Source: CALKHT01 sp964511575 (GTDB taxonomy: Bacteria; Planctomycetota; Phycisphaerae; Phycisphaerales; Phycisphaeraceae). From it: a stretch of DNA of 64,000 nucleotides. A model generated the notes under the pieces. It was not told the DNA's origin, did no database searches, and saw only the letters and a program-made list of their open reading frames with translations. Below are positions 1 through 9,300 of this stretch, one piece after another. Where the stretch lies: NCBI GenBank assembly GCA_964511575.1, contig CAZEFM010000003.1, positions 1 through 64,000 of the forward strand, read 5' to 3'. A program made the position numbers and the translations under genes. The stretch's first letter is position 1; each line of letters begins with the position of its first letter.

Positions 1-296
1 ATGCCCAGCGCGACATCGAACGATTGCGTGTACGCATCGCCGAACGCGGGCTGCAGGCCGGAACGTTCCAGGTGATCGATCAGGTAGTCGCGCGCTTTGA
101 TGAGCCCTTCGGTGCCGGCGTCCCGGCCTTCCATGGAGGGATGCGCCAGGTCGTGCACCAGTTTGGCAATGTACGCTTCACCCGGCTCGAACACCGACGC
201 CGACGTCGGCTGCCCCCACGTGCCGCAGCCCGGTAGCGCTGCGACCAGCACCACCAACCAGACGCCCGCCGATCGCACACCCCAATTCATCCGCAT
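1..296 (-). CDS. M28-family peptidase-like lipoprotein, N-terminal part (gene runs off the window)
   Basis: Reading the minus strand from the ATG at 296 gives 98 codons open to the window edge. The N-terminus is a lipoprotein signal peptide (hydrophobic VWLVVLVAALPGC, lipobox Cys near residue 24). Next comes a stretch resembling the start of M28 zinc aminopeptidases: LAHPSMEGRDAGTEG, then ARDYLIDHLERSGLQPAF and YTQSFDV. In that family this region precedes the PA/catalytic domain, so the zinc ligands lie outside the window. The start is supported by GGAG at 304-307, 7 nt upstream; a second in-frame ATG at 290 is possible. The likely role is an envelope-anchored exopeptidase, inferred from the N-terminal motif only. 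Confidence 0.72.
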   Translation of the reverse strand, partial: MRMNWGVRSAGVWLVVLVAALPGCGTWGQPTSASVFEPGEAYIAKLVHDLAHPSMEGRDAGTEGLIKARDYLIDHLERSGLQPAFGDAYTQSFDVALG

Positions 297-420
297 CGCA
301 ATGCTCCATAGAACCTGTCGTAAGGCGCAGCATATCGCCTCACACCTGCCACGTCACTATTGGCTCGTCACGCTCTCCGCAAAGAAAATTCCCCACGCCC
401 CCCGGCGCAAACGGCAGCAA

Positions 421-954
421 TCACATGCCCATTCTGCGGTTGAATGCTTCCGTGCCTCCGGGCGGGATGCTCAGATACTGCCAGGCATCGCCTTTGAGGT
501 GCTTGCCGATGAGCAGAATCTGCCCCACGTGAGCGGCATAATGCGAAAGCTGCCGCGTGATCGCCTGCATCACCGTGTGCGGTTCGCGGCGAATCAGCAC
601 CGTACGCCCCAGGTCCGCATCACTCAACGGCTCCAGCGCGTTGAAGACGCACCGCCAACCCTCCTCCCACCGCTGCATGATCGCCTCACGGCTGGGGAGA
701 TCATCCACGAACTCATCCTCACGGTTGCGGTCCGGCTTCTCGCCATCGGTCGTCAGAAAATCAGTCCAGCGCGACCGCATGTTCCCCGCCATGTGCTTCA
801 CGATGGCTGCAATCGCGTTCTGATGCGGATTGATCCGCACATGGAAGTCCGCATCATCCAACTGCACAAACGCCTTCTCCGCCATCCCCTTGAGCTTGCG
901 AAACTCCTCCAGACACGCCGCAAGCACCGTGTTCGATGAACCAGATACACTCAT
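421..954 (-). CDS. DinB-like protein of the DUF1572 type
   Basis: This 177-residue soluble protein has the hallmarks of the DUF1572 branch of the DinB/YfiT four-helix-bundle superfamily. It has an early NAIAAIVKHMAGNM helix with a candidate metal-binding His, the block SRWTDFLTTDGEKPDRNRE, and a late SHYAAHVGQILLIGKHL helix with further His residues. Family members often bind a divalent metal through three His; some are thiol-transferases, but the function of DUF1572 proteins is unknown, so no reaction is assigned. Length is usual for the family. The start is supported by a strong purine run (AAGGGGGG) ending 4 nt before the ATG at 954. The next gene upstream on this strand is the broken toxin. 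Confidence 0.8.
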   Translation of the reverse strand: MSVSGSSNTVLAACLEEFRKLKGMAEKAFVQLDDADFHVRINPHQNAIAAIVKHMAGNMRSRWTDFLTTDGEKPDRNREDEFVDDLPSREAIMQRWEEGWRCVFNALEPLSDADLGRTVLIRREPHTVMQAITRQLSHYAAHVGQILLIGKHLKGDAWQYLSIPPGGTEAFNRRMGM

Positions 955-1009
955 AAAACCCCCTTCAAACGTTTACGATGAAGCTCGCCCCCTCGTGGGC
1001 AATGGCCTA

Positions 1010-1270
1010 TCAACCGCGGCGAATCAACTTGTCGTACTCCGCGTGCGTTCCGATCTAAACCCAAATGGTGTGCTCCCCTTCCTCAACCGCCAGCGCACGA
1101 TGGTGCAGGTCGACACGAACCGACACAAACATCCTGATGCGTTTGACATGCATGACGGGTGTCGAGGATCCTCGCGAAGTTGCTCATAGCAGCGATCAGC
1201 CAACCGCTGCACTTCCGAGGGCAACCGCTTTGTAGCAGTCCCAAAACCGCGGCGTAGCGACATACTTCAT
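1010..1270 (-). pseudogene. Broken RelE/ParE-type toxin gene
   Basis: Reading from the ATG at 1270 gives MKYVATPRFWDCYKA. A one-base insertion then moves the homologous text to the next frame (LPSEVQRLADRCYEQL, then EDPRHPS). A one-base loss near the HPS codons restores the first frame, giving MFVSVRVDLHHRALAVEEG, then HTIWV, a TAG stop at 1055-1057 where the family has Trp, and IGTHAEYDKLIRRG before TGA at 1010-1012. Together these pieces form a complete RelE-superfamily toxin of about 86 residues. Its ATG overlaps the antitoxin stop (ATGA at 1267-1270), so the pair was a coupled operon. Three lesions in 260 nt suggest true decay rather than read error, though draft-assembly errors cannot be excluded. 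Confidence 0.75.
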
Positions 1271-1467
1271 CGCTCGGTGCAGCGACCGTCACGCCGATCC
1301 TGCCGCCCCTCCTCACGCAACCAGTCAAGTTCCCCGGCCGCGGCATCGGCTTCAAACTGCCGATCCCAATCCTCGGCGTCAAACGCGGCAAACCCCGCGC
1401 GAAACGCTGCACGTTCGTCAGCCGACAGTTGACGCACCGCCTGTTCGATCTGTTCGACGTTCTTCAT
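1267..1467 (-). CDS. Antitoxin-like protein of the broken toxin-antitoxin pair
   Basis: A 66-residue acidic protein: MKNVEQIEQAVRQLSADE, then RAGFAAFDAEDWDRQFEAD and GELDWLREE. This matches the style of small helical antitoxins that precede RelE-like toxins and begin with a VEQIE..I.QL..EE helix. No DNA-binding fold is evident by eye. It overlaps the toxin start by four bases. It appears intact although its toxin is not, as expected if antitoxin loss is costly or if it retains an antidote role. A perfect TATAAT lies 6 nt before its ATG with no Shine-Dalgarno, so its mRNA may be leaderless. Confidence 0.7.
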   Translation of the reverse strand: MKNVEQIEQAVRQLSADERAAFRAGFAAFDAEDWDRQFEADAAAGELDWLREEGRQDRRDGRCTER

Positions 1468-1473
1468 AACTCA

Positions 1474-1479
1474 ATTATA
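1474..1479 (-). promoter_or_regulatory. TATAAT -10 element, leaderless start of the antitoxin
   Basis: On the minus strand a perfect TATAAT is followed by TGAGTT and then the ATG at 1467. With usual -10 to start-site spacing, transcription would begin at or next to the A of the ATG. The -35 region is poor (a TCGACC lies 19 nt upstream). Confidence 0.6.
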
Positions 1480-1553
1480 TCATCCGACCACCACGCACGG
1501 TCGACGAATACCCCGACGTCACGCCGTTAAGATTCGTCATCGCCCTTTGGGGT

Positions 1554-3161
1554 TTAACGCGCATATTCCACCGTGCGCATCTCGCGAAGCACCGTCACGC
1601 GGATTTCACCGGGGAAGGTCATCTCCTCGCTGACGCGCTTGGCGATGTCGCGGGCGATGAAGGCGCAGTTGGCATCGTCGACGCTCGAAGGATCGACGAT
1701 CACGCGCACCTCGCGGCCGGCCTGGATGGCGAACGCCTGCTTGACGCCCTTGATGCTCGTGGCGATGCCTTCGAGCTGCTCCAGACGCTTGACGTATTTC
1801 TCCAGCGTCTCCCGCCGGGCGCCGGGACGAGCGCCGCTGATGGCATCGGCCGCCATCACGATCGGGGTGTAGGGCGAGATCGACGGGATATCGTTGTGAT
1901 GGCCTGCGATCGCGTTGAGCACGATCTCGTTCTCGCCCAGCTTCTTGCAGAACTCCGCACCGATCGCCGGGTGGCCGCCTTCCATGTCGTGGTCCATCGC
2001 CTTGCCGATGTCGTGCAGGAAGCCGCAGCGACGCGCCAGCGTGCCGTCAAGCCCCAGCTCGTCAGCGATGACCTGGCAGAGATAGGCCGTCTCCATCGAG
2101 TGGCGCAGAATGTTCTGCCCGTAGCTCGTGCGGTAGTGCAGACGGCCCATCATCTCGCTGATGCGCGGGTGCAGGCCCTGGATGTTCGCCTCGATGGTCG
2201 CTTCCTTGCCCAGGCGGACCAGACGCTGCTGCATCTCCTTCTGAATCTGCTCGACGATCTCTTCGATGCGTGCCGGATGAATACGGCCATCGTCCAGAAG
2301 CTTCTGAAGCGCCTCGGCGGCGATGGCGCGGCGAACCGGGTCGAAGCACGACACCACCACCACGCCCGGCGTGTCGTCGACGATCACGTCCACCCCCGTC
2401 GCCTTCTCAAACGCGCGAATATTGCGGCCCTCGCGGCCGATGACCCGACCCTTCATGTCGTCGCTGGGAATCGCGATGGCGCTCACCGTCGAGTCGGCGG
2501 TGTGCTCCGAGGCGTACCGTTGGATCGCCTGCAGCGTGATCTTCAGTGCGTTCTCCCGAGCCTCTTCCTCGGCCTGCTCCTGGGCACGCTGGATCAGCAT
2601 CGACGCCTCGTGCTGGACCTCCTGCTCCATCACCCGCAGCGTCTCCTTGCGGGCCTCCTCCACGCTCATGTTGGTGATCCGCAGCAGCACCTGCCGCTTC
2701 TCCTCGTGGAACTTCGCCATCGCCTCCTGCTGTTCCGCGATCAGCGCATCCAGTTCGGCGTTGCGGGCGGCCACCTTCTCCTCGCGCTGCTTGAGTTGCA
2801 GCTCCACATCGTCGAGGTACTTTTCCTTGGTGGTGAGTGTGTCGAGCTTGCGGTCGAGGTTGTCCTCGCGCTTGGTCAGTCGTCGCTCCGCCTCCTTCAA
2901 CTCGTTGCGCGCGGCTTCCACGCGTTCGCGACTTTCGGCGTTCTCGCGTTCGAACGCCTCACGCAGCTTCGCCAACTCGTTTCGACTGTCCAGTTCGATT
3001 TGCTTTTTGAGCGTCTCGGCCTCGGCGCGGGCGGTGCGCAGAATCTCCTGCCCCTGCTGCCGCGCCTGACTGATGGCACTGGCACCCAGCAGACGCGTGA
3101 ACAGCATGCAGCTGCCGGCCCCGAGCACCAGCCCCACAACCACGTAAATCACTTCGGTCAT
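1554..3161 (-). CDS. rny: Ribonuclease Y
   Basis: This 535-residue protein has the complete RNase Y plan: an N-terminal membrane helix (IYVVVGLVLGAGSCMLF, residues 4-20), a long charged coiled coil to about residue 215, a KH RNA-binding domain (GRVIGREGRNIRAFEKATG, about 235-255) and an HD phosphohydrolase domain with the metal motif HDIGKA near 383. RNase Y is the membrane-anchored endoribonuclease that starts mRNA turnover in bacteria lacking RNase E. Length and order match the family. The ATG at 3161 has a purine-rich AAGGGG upstream. The roughly 690-nt region before it holds two candidate promoters and a structured segment. It is the only gene of its kind in the window and I see no obvious operon partner. 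Confidence 0.96.
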   Translation of the reverse strand: MTEVIYVVVGLVLGAGSCMLFTRLLGASAISQARQQGQEILRTARAEAETLKKQIELDSRNELAKLREAFERENAESRERVEAARNELKEAERRLTKREDNLDRKLDTLTTKEKYLDDVELQLKQREEKVAARNAELDALIAEQQEAMAKFHEEKRQVLLRITNMSVEEARKETLRVMEQEVQHEASMLIQRAQEQAEEEARENALKITLQAIQRYASEHTADSTVSAIAIPSDDMKGRVIGREGRNIRAFEKATGVDVIVDDTPGVVVVSCFDPVRRAIAAEALQKLLDDGRIHPARIEEIVEQIQKEMQQRLVRLGKEATIEANIQGLHPRISEMMGRLHYRTSYGQNILRHSMETAYLCQVIADELGLDGTLARRCGFLHDIGKAMDHDMEGGHPAIGAEFCKKLGENEIVLNAIAGHHNDIPSISPYTPIVMAADAISGARPGARRETLEKYVKRLEQLEGIATSIKGVKQAFAIQAGREVRVIVDPSSVDDANCAFIARDIAKRVSEEMTFPGEIRVTVLREMRTVEYAR

Positions 3162-3380
3162 TGGCGAGCCCCTTGATCACCGTGCCCGGGCAATGCGCAA
3201 CGACAGGCACGGCGCTATGAGGCGGCGCCGGACGATCTCAACGAGGCACCCTGACGATCAGCAGTACGACAACATTCCACCAGTAACCGCGCAGGGCGGT
3301 AGCGACAGGCGCGCACCGCGACAATCAGGTGACCGGATGCCTTCGTGCCGGTGAACGCACCGGCAACAAGCCAGACGGGA

Positions 3381-3410
3381 ATCAATGTGGCGGCAGTGGA
3401 GCATTGTCAA
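3381..3410 (-). promoter_or_regulatory. Candidate promoter for rny
   Basis: On the minus strand a perfect -35 TTGACA (3405-3410) is followed after 18 nt by a weak -10 ATTGAT (3381-3386). This would give rny a leader of about 210 nt. The -35 is convincing and the -10 is not. Confidence 0.35.
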
Positions 3411-3414
3411 TCTA

Positions 3415-3675
3415 TCCCACCTCGCCAAGCGCAACGCTTGCGGCGAGGAAGGCCGGCTGCCATCCGTTCCCACACATCCGTGGGCAGACGCATCACCGGT
3501 CTGATCGGTTGGGCGCCGAGTGGAGACGAACCCGAAAGGATCCACTCGCCCGGCACACACCGGTTAAATCCGCCCTTGGAGGGCGGCGAAATCACTCGGC
3601 CGGGGCACAACGCCACAGGCCGCGCGGGTCAGGGGACCGCAGATCCATTCAACCTGCTTTCCCCGGGCTGTCCCA
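3415..3675 (-). ncRNA. Candidate structured RNA, possibly 6S-like
   Basis: There is no credible ORF here, and a strong promoter sits just upstream at 3682-3711. The minus-strand RNA contains GCGGTCCCCTGACCCG, similar to the E. coli 6S segment GCCAGTCCCCTGAGCCG. A GGGGAAAG/CTTCCTC pairing with an adjacent GGTTG/CAGCC pairing could close the molecule. There is a small CCCAC/GTGGG hairpin on the 3' side of the would-be bubble and a long apical stem-loop with arms GGGCGAGTGGA/TCCACTC. It ends near a strong hairpin at 3420-3448 with no U tract. RNase P, tmRNA and SRP RNA signatures were looked for and not found. It could instead be a long structured rny leader. Confidence 0.35.
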
Positions 3676-3681
3676 GCTCCT

Positions 3682-3711
3682 ATGGTAGTTCTCAATAGCA
3701 CCTTCCGTCAA
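3682..3711 (-). promoter_or_regulatory. Strong sigma70-like promoter
   Basis: On the minus strand -35 TTGACG (3706-3711), 18-nt spacer, -10 TACCAT (3682-3687). Transcription would begin near 3675, with no start codon leading to a plausible gene until rny about 510 nt away. This points to a non-coding RNA or a very long leader. Confidence 0.6.
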
Positions 3712-3848
3712 GACTTCCCCGATACCACAACACGCCGCAAACCCTCTTTCCGCACGCTCTTTCACCCGGAACGCGGGACTGCCATCCACCGGGCGCCTGC
3801 TGCCTGCCGCACCCGTACACACGCCGCGCAATCGATTATCATCCCCAC

Positions 3849-4613
3849 ATGATCTCGGTCCTGTTGCTTCTTTTCGTCGCGGGCATCGCGCTGTCGCAGG
3901 CGCTGAGCGACCCGCGGGCTGTGACGCTTCGCTGGCTGCGACTGGGCGGACTGATCGCCGTCACCTTCTGGGCGCTTGCGGTCGTTGTGCGTGCCATCAC
4001 AGCCGAGCAGACCACGGCAAGCCACTGGGTCGGCCTTGCCATCGTTGCGGTTCCCACCGTCGCCCAACTTATGCTCACCCAAATCGGCAAGCGAACCGGG
4101 CAACGCCTCGCAGCCTGGGCGACGTTTCTCCTTGCTTCGGTTGTGGCGACGCACCTCACGGGACGCGATGCGCTGACGGCCGACGCGCTGCTGATGTGCC
4201 TCACCTTCGCCATCAGCGGCGGCATTCTCGGCGGGCTGCTCATGACCATGCTGCTCGGCCACGCTTACCTCACCAGCGGCAACGAGATGACGCAGGCACC
4301 CTTCGAACGGTTGGTGCGCGCGCTGGTCGTGCTGCTGGTGCTGCGGCTGATCGGTAGTGCCGCCTTCGCGCTCTACCCGTGGTATGCCGCCATCGATTAC
4401 CCCCGGCCACGCCTGTGGACTGTCATGATGATCACGGCACGGTACCTTGTCGGGCTCGCGGTGCCGATCCTCTTTACCGTTATGAGCTGGGAATGCGTAC
4501 GGCGACGCGCCAACCAGTCGGCAACGGGCATCCTCTACGTCGCGTCCGTGCTGGTGATCATCGGTGAAGGCATCGCGCTCAACCTCACCTCGGAAATCGG
4601 CACGGGGCTGTAA
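3849..4613 (+). CDS. Multi-pass membrane protein of unknown function
   Basis: This 254-residue protein is almost entirely hydrophobic, with about eight predicted membrane helices (for example ISVLLLLFVAGIALSQAL at 2-19 and ISGGILGGLLMTMLLGHAYL near 120-140). A conserved-looking GHAYLTSGNEMTQAPFERL loop follows the middle helices; a His at a helix end is reminiscent of haem- or quinone-associated membrane proteins, but I cannot place the family. The neighbour 150 nt downstream is a lipoprotein cytochrome c, so a redox link is possible and unproven. A TATCAT lies 6 nt before the ATG with no Shine-Dalgarno, suggesting a leaderless mRNA. Confidence 0.75.
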   Translation: MISVLLLLFVAGIALSQALSDPRAVTLRWLRLGGLIAVTFWALAVVVRAITAEQTTASHWVGLAIVAVPTVAQLMLTQIGKRTGQRLAAWATFLLASVVATHLTGRDALTADALLMCLTFAISGGILGGLLMTMLLGHAYLTSGNEMTQAPFERLVRALVVLLVLRLIGSAAFALYPWYAAIDYPRPRLWTVMMITARYLVGLAVPILFTVMSWECVRRRANQSATGILYVASVLVIIGEGIALNLTSEIGTGL

Positions 4614-4705
4614 CGTCTGCCTCCATCGAACGTGCCGACGGGCGAGGGGGCCGTCCGGGGGCTGTCCCATTGATCGGTTTACGCTCCACAACCGTTTGCG
4701 TGATC

Positions 4706-4734
4706 TTGTCGGGGCGGTGAAGTGACGTGATAAT
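4706..4734 (+). promoter_or_regulatory. Candidate promoter for the cytochrome c lipoprotein
   Basis: -35 TTGTCG (4706-4711), 17-nt spacer, -10 GATAAT (4729-4734). The start codon is 26 nt beyond the -10, with AAGGA about 6 nt before the ATG at 4761. Confidence 0.5.
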
Positions 4735-4760
4735 GACGCCACCTCCAGCAAGGATGCCGT

Positions 4761-5393
4761 ATGCACATTCATCGTTTCATCGTCACGGGCATGGCTGCAC
4801 TCGCGCTCACCATGGCCGTCGGCTGCGACAACACCGCATCGTCCGGATCGAGCGCTGCCGTCAACGCGGCGGAAAACGCGGAACCGGCGGACGACGCCAA
4901 GGCAATGATCGATCGCGGTGCGTATCTGGTGAGCATCGCGGCGTGCAGCGATTGTCACACGCCGTTCAAGATGGGCGAGCGTGGCCCCGAACCGGACATG
5001 TCGCGGTATCTGTCCGGCCACCCGCAGGACCTGAAGGTGAAACCGCTCGATCCACCGGAGCTTCCCTGGATCGGCTACCTCTCGGCAACGAACACCGCTT
5101 TCGCCGGGCCTTGGGGCATCACGTTTTCCGCGAACCTCACACCCGACCGCCAGACCGGCCTTGGCATCTGGACGGAGGAGATGTTCATCAACGCGATACG
5201 GCAGGGCAAACACATGGGCATTGCCCGCCCCATCATGCCGCCGATGCCGTGGGCGGAATACGCGAAAATGACCGACAGCGACCTGCGGGCGGTGTTTGCT
5301 TATCTGCAGTCGATCAAACCGATCACCAACGAAGTGCCTGAATATCGGCCGCCGAACCATCAGGATGATGATCCTTACGACGACGCGGAGTAA
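4761..5393 (+). CDS. Mono-haem cytochrome c lipoprotein
   Basis: A 210-residue exported protein. The signal peptide ends in a lipobox (AVGC, Cys22), so the protein is likely lipid-anchored on the periplasmic side. One haem-binding CSDCH (62-66) supplies the proximal His; Met159 or Met162 in PIMPPMPW is the likely sixth ligand. The body (DLTPDRQTGLGIWTEEMF-like text, then HMGIARPIMPPMPW and LRAVFAYLQSIKPI) is typical of class I cytochromes c that pass electrons from periplasmic dehydrogenases or through respiratory chains. The partner is not visible. The C-terminus is strongly acidic. The preceding gene is a membrane protein that may be a partner. Confidence 0.85.
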   Translation: MHIHRFIVTGMAALALTMAVGCDNTASSGSSAAVNAAENAEPADDAKAMIDRGAYLVSIAACSDCHTPFKMGERGPEPDMSRYLSGHPQDLKVKPLDPPELPWIGYLSATNTAFAGPWGITFSANLTPDRQTGLGIWTEEMFINAIRQGKHMGIARPIMPPMPWAEYAKMTDSDLRAVFAYLQSIKPITNEVPEYRPPNHQDDDPYDDAE

Positions 5394-5796
5394 CGGTCGG
5401 CGGGCGGCTGCATCTTCGATTCCATTCGAAATGCACGTTTGAGGCGGTCCATTCGGTGGTTCGCCTGGTCATCACTGTGCACGCCCTTGCCCCGTTCAAC
5501 CCGGGGCGCGATTCCACAAGTGATTTGCATAGGCGGCACCTTCTGCAGTTCCCGGCCGCGATTTGATGCGGTGGGCGATGCTTTGTGCGGTTTGTAACGG
5601 CTGCGCGATGGCGAAACCTTCCAACTTCACACGTTTCAAGACAAGTCGCCCCACAAGCTGGCCGATAACAACGTCAACTTCCGGAGCGATCCAGAGACAC
5701 GCACAGTCGAATGGGGCTGAGCCACCGCACTGGGCGGGCGGCGTGATCGGTGAACGGCGCGGCCAGGCCGCGAGCGTCCGGGTGAGAGGGTGCACC
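5394..5796. other. Intergenic stretch with nothing recognised
   Basis: About 400 nt between the cytochrome and the STAS gene. An open frame runs through it from 5563 in phase with the STAS gene, but its amino-acid text is not protein-like. No clear promoter, terminator or repeat was seen. Confidence 0.5.
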
Positions 5797-6150
5797 ATGA
5801 TTTCCACCATCGAACTGGATCAGCAGGACGGACTGGTCATCGCCACCATTACCACGGCGTATGTCACCGGGCCAGAGATGCAGGAGCTGACGCAACTGCT
5901 CACGCAGAAAATGCGTCACGACCGCGCGACGCAGTTCATCATCGACCTCAAACCGGTGACGTTTCTCTCCAGCGCCTGCATCGGCGAACTGGTAACGTTC
6001 CTGCAGGATCTTGAGCATGTGCGCGGCCGCATCGCGCTGCTGAACCTGCAGCCGGACGTGGCGTTCCTTTTCAAGGTGACGCGGCTGGATCACGTCTTTC
6101 CCGCCTTCGAAGATCTGGACGAAGCGAAGGATCACGTGCGCGGAGGGTGA
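5797..6150 (+). CDS. STAS-domain protein (anti-anti-sigma factor-like)
   Basis: A 117-residue single-domain protein: ISTIELDQQDGLVIATITTA, then a helix, the strand QFIIDLKPVTFLSSACIGEL with the Ser-Ser pair at the position phosphorylated in SpoIIAA/RsbV proteins, then IALLNLQPDVAFLFKVTRLD. Such proteins usually act in partner-switching with a serine kinase and a sigma factor, or in other phospho-signalling; no kinase lies nearby. I place the start at 5797 because AGAGGG lies 6 nt upstream and the fold begins here. The open frame reaches back to 5563 but reads as non-coding. It converges on the giant gene. Confidence 0.85.
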   Translation: MISTIELDQQDGLVIATITTAYVTGPEMQELTQLLTQKMRHDRATQFIIDLKPVTFLSSACIGELVTFLQDLEHVRGRIALLNLQPDVAFLFKVTRLDHVFPAFEDLDEAKDHVRGG

Positions 6151-6249
6151 GTCGAGTATGGCGTTGACGGGATCGACGCCATGGGTGGGATGTTGCCCAG
6201 GGATGGCGATCCCGGGCTTTAGGGTGAGATGCAACTTTGGATGTGACAA

Positions 6250-6273
6250 GGCCCCGCGCGGTTGCACGGGGCC
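6250..6273. terminator. GC-rich hairpin between convergent genes
   Basis: A 7-bp GGCCCCG/CGGGGCC stem with a 10-nt loop, 30 nt beyond the stop of the giant minus-strand gene and 100 nt beyond the STAS gene. It has no real U tract, only TTG on the minus side, so it is a terminator-like hairpin that may act in both directions. Confidence 0.5.
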
Positions 6274-6302
6274 CTGACGTTGGTTGGATTGTCTCAGCCG
6301 AA

Positions 6303-9300
6303 TCAGCTGAACCACATCTCGAACAGCCACGCCGTATCGATGTGCCCCACGGGGAACTCCGCCAGTTCGTTCGTGCCGAGTTGTCCCAGTTGGCTGAGCA
6401 TGACCGGATCGGGGGCGTAACCCATGATCCCGTACTCGCCGGCGTTGGAATCGGCCGCGTTGCCATCGTTGTCCGGATCGTCGGTGATGAGCAGCCAGCT
6501 TTCATTCTCACGATCGGTCGGCTGATGGTTGAAGCCCATCGCGTGCAGCAGTTCGTGAGCGATGACGTTGGCCAGCCCGATGCTGTACTGGTTGAGCATC
6601 GCCGTAACCGTGCTGACCTGCGAAAGGTCCGCAAAGTTCTCCACCAGAACGAGTGCCTCGTCGGCGATGTCGTCGTTGCCGACGTCGATGTTGCCCGCGA
6701 TGCCGTACAGGCCAGGATTGTTCGCATCGGTCGCACCAACAAAGATGGTGGTGTAATCCTGGGCCGGGATGTTGCCCGACTGCGACGGATCATCGGTGGT
6801 GAAGTACAGACCCGACGAAGCGCTGAGGTAGCTGGTCAGATCCGTGATGTCATCCAAGTCGAGCACCTCGACGATCACCGACGCATACGGATGCGAGGTG
6901 AAGATCGTCACGATGTTGTCGATGATGCCGATGACGCCGTCGCCGCCGTGGATCAGCCGATCCGTCTGGCCGGCAAGCATGTCGTCGAGGATGGCCGCAT
7001 CGAGCGGATCGAAGTTGACGGCGCCCAGCGACGACTGCGTGGACAAACCGCCTTCGAAGTTGAGGTAGACCAACTGCTTGCTGATGCGGTTCGGCCCGGT
7101 GAAGTAGGCGATCGACTGGACGTTGCCGTTGCCCAGGTCGATTCGGTTGTTCGCCAGGAGCGTACCGCCCAGTGCTTCCGCCAAACCTTCGTTCGTGAAC
7201 TCGTTGCCGGTCAGCGTCAGCGTGTAGCTGCCATCGATCGCTCCTTCGATGGGGGCGACGGCAACGAAGTACTCGCCCGTGGCGGGGAGCTCGAATGCCT
7301 GGAACATGTTCGCGTCGCTCCAGGCGCTGGACCCGGTCGTTTCCTCGAGCCTTGCGAGCATTTCGAACGTGTCGTCCGCCAACGCCAGGGTTCCCTGATC
7401 GTCGCGGTAGAACACCGCCATGACGACGTTCGCCGGGCCGCTGTAGCTGACCGCGAAGTACTCGCCCTGAACCGCCTGGAACGAGTAGATGTCGACATCG
7501 TCCGCGCCATTGAAGACGCCGTTGATGAGAATGGTTCCCGTCAGCGCCCCCAGAGCGTTGTAGTCTTCGGTGAAGTCGTTGCCCAGGTCGGACCCGACCA
7601 CGAGCATCTCGAAGTTGCCGCCTTCGGTGCCGTTGCCGTTGCCGTCGAGCGCGGTGCCCAGCGGATCACCGAAGTTACGCCACTCGGAGCGGAAGCCCGA
7701 GCGATCGACGATCGCGGTGGTTCCGTCGCCGACGAGGGTCAGGTTGATCTCGTCGCCGAAGTCCACGTTGCGGGTGAGGGTGACGACGCCTCGCACCGAG
7801 CCGTCGCCGAAGACCTGCTCGGTGTAGGCCATGGTGACGCCGGTGATGATGTCGCCGTTCTCCGTGAGCACCACCGTGCCGCCGTCGCCCAGCACCTGGC
7901 TGAGGCTCAGCGAGTCGGTGTTCAGCGCCTCGGAGAAGATGACCCGCAGACGGTTGGGCGCGAGTTGGATCACCTCCACCACCGTCGGTGCACCGAACGG
8001 ATCGTTGTGCACCTGAGCGGCGACAGCGGACGTGCCGTTGCGGACGTTGATTTTGCCGATGGCATCCGCCGCCACGATCGCCGACTGCTTGCTCGCACTC
8101 GTGGTGATCGCGTTGGTGATGCTCACGTTCTGAATCGTGCTGGACCGCACACCACCGGCTTCGGCGGCGTTCGTCACCGTGCCGTTGCCCGCAACCGTTC
8201 GCAGGTAAACGCGGTGATCGGTCGGCATGCCCTCACCCGACGACTGCGGCGGCAGCACGCCGGCGGTCAGCACGCTGTCGATGAACGTGCCGAACTTGGC
8301 GGTCTTCAGCGAGCCGCCACGGATGCGGTCGTCAGCCGTGTTGTAGGTTTCATCCTCGCCCAGCAGGATGCCGTACGCGAACAGGCCGTCGGTCGAGTTG
8401 TTGACCGCCAGTTGCGTGCCGTCACGTCCGACGAACAACTGCCCGCCATCCACATCGCGGAAGCTGGCCTTGACCAGGTCGCGGCCGACGATGGCGCGGC
8501 CTCGGTGGATGTTCTGCACGGTCAACTGCGTGACGCTGCCGCCCACGTTGAGCGTGGCGTCCGCTTCCGTGCCGCCCATCAACTGCACCGACTTCACGTC
8601 GCCGGTGACCGCCAGGTGAGCGCCATCCTCAAGCAACCCGTTGATTCGCAGGTTGCCGCTGATCATGCCGATCACCGCCTCGCCGAGGAACGAACCGCTC
8701 ACCACCATCTGCGACAGCGTGTTGCTGATGCCGATGAACGCGGAATCGAGCACCGAGCCGTTGATGGTCACGCGGTTGGCGTCGAACACGTCCGTCGTGC
8801 CGGCGAAGTCGCCCCGCACGTTGAGGTTGTTCAGGACGCTGCCCGCCACGAAGCGCGCCTGGCTCAGCACATCGCCGGCAATCCGCACGACGTTGATGTC
8901 CATGATCGCTTCGAGCAGACCGTTGAAGTCACCCGAACGCTGCACCAGTTGCTTGATGCCGCCCGCGGTGACCAGAGCACCCGAGAAGTCGCCATCGAGC
9001 GTCACCCGGTTGAAGGTGTTGCCCGTGGTGACCAGTCGGCCGAAGTAGGTCGAACCGATGTTGAGCTGGTCGACGCTGACCGCCTGGATGCGGCCGGCAT
9101 CGGCTTCGGTCGTGCCCTTGAGCTGCACGAACCGGTTGGTCGCGCTGTTCTGGAAGGCATAGAACGTGCCCGCGTTGGGGTCGTAGGCCAGATCGGTCAG
9201 GCCCGCCGACACAACCGCCGGCTCGGTGCGAACCGCCACCAGACCCGTCGCCGTGTCAATCGTCACCAGACGACGGCTTTCCAGTTCCAGACCGATCAGT

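Noticed and set aside
3415..3675. RNase P RNA, tmRNA or SRP RNA
   Set aside because: The conserved RNase P, tmRNA ends and SRP loop sequences were looked for on both strands and not found.
5563..5796. In-frame extension upstream of the STAS gene
   Set aside because: Amino-acid text is not protein-like and a good Shine-Dalgarno precedes the internal ATG at 5797.
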